A stretch of 6,026 nucleotides of DNA, taken from JBCFBK01 sp039679975. GTDB taxonomy: Bacteria > Bacteroidota > Bacteroidia > Bacteroidales > Prolixibacteraceae. The notes under the pieces were generated by a model. It was not told where the DNA came from. It ran no database searches and saw nothing but the letters and a program-made list of their open reading frames with translations. Positions 5,270 through 6,026 of the stretch are shown in pieces (position 1 is the stretch's first letter; each line of letters begins with the position of its first letter). Location: contig JBDKTZ010000288.1 in NCBI GenBank assembly GCA_039679975.1, positions 1 to 6,026 on the forward strand. Reading direction: 5' to 3'. The position numbers and the translations under genes are program-made.

Positions 5270-5439
5270 CCCCCCCGACACTGGAACAATATTACACCGT
5301 GGCAGAAGTAGCCGTTGCGCTGAAGGTGAAAGACCGTACTATCCGGGAATGGATTGGCAACGGGAAGATCAAGGCGGTCCTATTCGGCAGGCACTACCGG
5401 ATCTCAGCAAGCGCCATTGAGGCTATGAAACAAGCATAA
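5266..5439 (+). CDS. Excisionase/MerR-type helix-turn-helix protein, 57 aa
   Basis: This small ORF runs from ATG 5266, overlapping the previous stop as ATGA, to TAA 5437-5439, with an excellent ribosome binding site GGTGA (5257-5261) four bases upstream. The 57 residues are a single winged-helix-turn-helix domain of the HTH_17/Xis kind: YTVAEVAVAL (10-19) as helix 1, then KDRTIREWIGNGKIKAV (22-38) as the recognition part, and a wing with GRHYRIS (41-47) followed by a final helix. Family members are excisionases of integrating elements or small transcription regulators. No integrase is in the window, so excision cannot be distinguished from regulation. It ends the second operon and could control the promoter at 4171 or the terminase region downstream. 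Confidence 0.85.
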   Translation: MTPPTLEQYYTVAEVAVALKVKDRTIREWIGNGKIKAVLFGRHYRISASAIEAMKQA

Positions 5440-5618
5440 CCCCCCCATTGCACGATCCGTCTAGGCAACCATATTCTTTTTATACAACTATCTCCCATTA
5501 TGCAATAAGTGACCCGATTTTCCGCTATTCTGTTTTCAACGTCTGAAAGTCACGCAAAAATAGCCTGCATTGTCAAAAACAATTCGGGAAAATATGGGAA
5601 TAATGGGGGTAATTGCGG
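5440..5618 (+). other. Non-coding gap upstream of the terminase; possible promoter and packaging site
   Basis: No ORF is supported here. TTTTTATA (5476-5483) is a possible TATA box, and CAAAAATAG (5554-5562) a weaker one nearer the terminase. Inverted pairs are ATGCA (5500-5504) with TGCAT (5566-5570), GTGAC (5509-5513) with GTCAC (5549-5553), and TTTCA (5534-5538) with TGAAA (5544-5548). The three nest symmetrically around about 5541. In many tailed viruses the cos or pac site lies next to the small terminase gene, so this is a reasonable place for it. That role is inferred from position. Confidence 0.35.
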
Positions 5619-6026
5619 GTGACCAAGAAAAAAGATCCGTCCGCTCTGAAGAAGCGGGGCCGGCCAAAAATCCCGATTGACTACGAAAAAGCGGAGAAAT
5701 TGGCAATCATATTATGCACACAATCAGAAATAGCGGCAGTTCTGAACGTTCCGTTATCCACACTTGAACACGATCCCGAATTTCTGCGGATTCATAAAAA
5801 GGGCATGGAAACCGGTAAGGCATCACTCCGTCGTATGCAGTACAAAGGTGCAGAAGCGGGGAATGCCACGATGCTGATCTGGTTAGGTAAGCAACATCTC
5901 GGACAGCGGGATAAGTCTGATCAGGAGATCACCGGCAAGGACGGAGGAGCGATCCAACTCCTGCATCACTATGTTTTGGTAGACGGGATCAAACCCCCGG
6001 AAAAAAAGGTAACGAATGGAACCGGC
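5619..6026 (+). CDS. terS: Terminase small subunit (partial, runs off the right edge)
   Basis: The small terminase subunit recognises viral DNA and directs it to the large subunit for cutting and packaging into the procapsid. The 136 visible residues begin with a basic, AT-hook-like KKRGRPK (11-17), then a helix-turn-helix region with TQSEIAAVLNVPLSTLE (34-50). The diagnostic core follows: SLRRMQY (69-75), AEAGNATMLIWLGKQHLGQRDK (78-99, in two blocks). This core is typical of phage small terminases of the GRPK/SLRRMQ type. The tail after about 105 (GGAIQLLHHYVLVDG) is less conserved. GTG 5619 is chosen because GGGGGT (5605-5610) lies eight bases upstream; TTG 5613 is the only other in-frame start before the TAA at 5610. 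The frame is still open at the last base. The large subunit should follow outside the window. Confidence 0.88.
   Translation, partial: MTKKKDPSALKKRGRPKIPIDYEKAEKLAIILCTQSEIAAVLNVPLSTLEHDPEFLRIHKKGMETGKASLRRMQYKGAEAGNATMLIWLGKQHLGQRDKSDQEITGKDGGAIQLLHHYVLVDGIKPPEKKVTNGTG

Noticed and set aside
1..6026. tRNA genes, CRISPR arrays, insertion sequences or att sites
   Set aside because: I found no cloverleaf, no regular direct repeats, no transposase and no integrase on either strand by reading.

Overview
The window looks like part of a tailed archaeal virus or provirus, most likely from a methanogen-type euryarchaeon (host guess only). The archaeal signs are a TATA box (TTTAAATA, 4171-4178) in front of a leadered gene, Shine-Dalgarno matches of the GGTG/GGAGGTGA type, and a T-run directly after the last gene of the first transcription unit. 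The viral sign is the small terminase subunit at the right edge. Every supported gene is on the + strand, and most neighbours overlap by 4-14 bases, so the layout is two tight operons plus the start of a packaging module.

Region 1 (1-716): the end of an unrecognised gene, a short gap with two small hairpins, then three tiny coupled ORFs (48, 47 and 44 codons) found by hand translation. The third is a four-cysteine mini-protein. Region 2 (713-1285): a ParB/sulfiredoxin-fold protein. Region 3 (1282-4130): a 7-deazaguanine DNA-modification cassette in the order dpdA-queD-DUF6884-queE-queC. QueD, QueE and QueC together turn the GTP cyclohydrolase product into preQ0, and DpdA, a tRNA-guanine-transglycosylase relative, would swap guanine in DNA for preQ0 or a derivative. 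No GTP cyclohydrolase is in the window. Region 4 (4131-5439): a promoter region, then an LPD29-like zinc-ribbon protein, a DUF3560-like protein and a small excisionase/MerR-type helix-turn-helix protein, all overlapping by ATGA. Region 5 (5440-6026): about 180 non-coding bases, then the terminase small subunit, which runs off the edge.

The most notable point is that dpdA carries an in-frame TAG at 1762-1764. The frame then stays open for 91 more codons, with TGT-like motifs that include the probable catalytic aspartate, and ends at a TAA that overlaps queD. No supported gene in the window uses TAG as its stop. Either the gene has recently been broken, the base is an error, or TAG is read as an amino acid (suppression or pyrrolysine). 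The dpdA-queE stretch is also clearly more AT-rich than both flanks, which suggests separate acquisition of the cassette.
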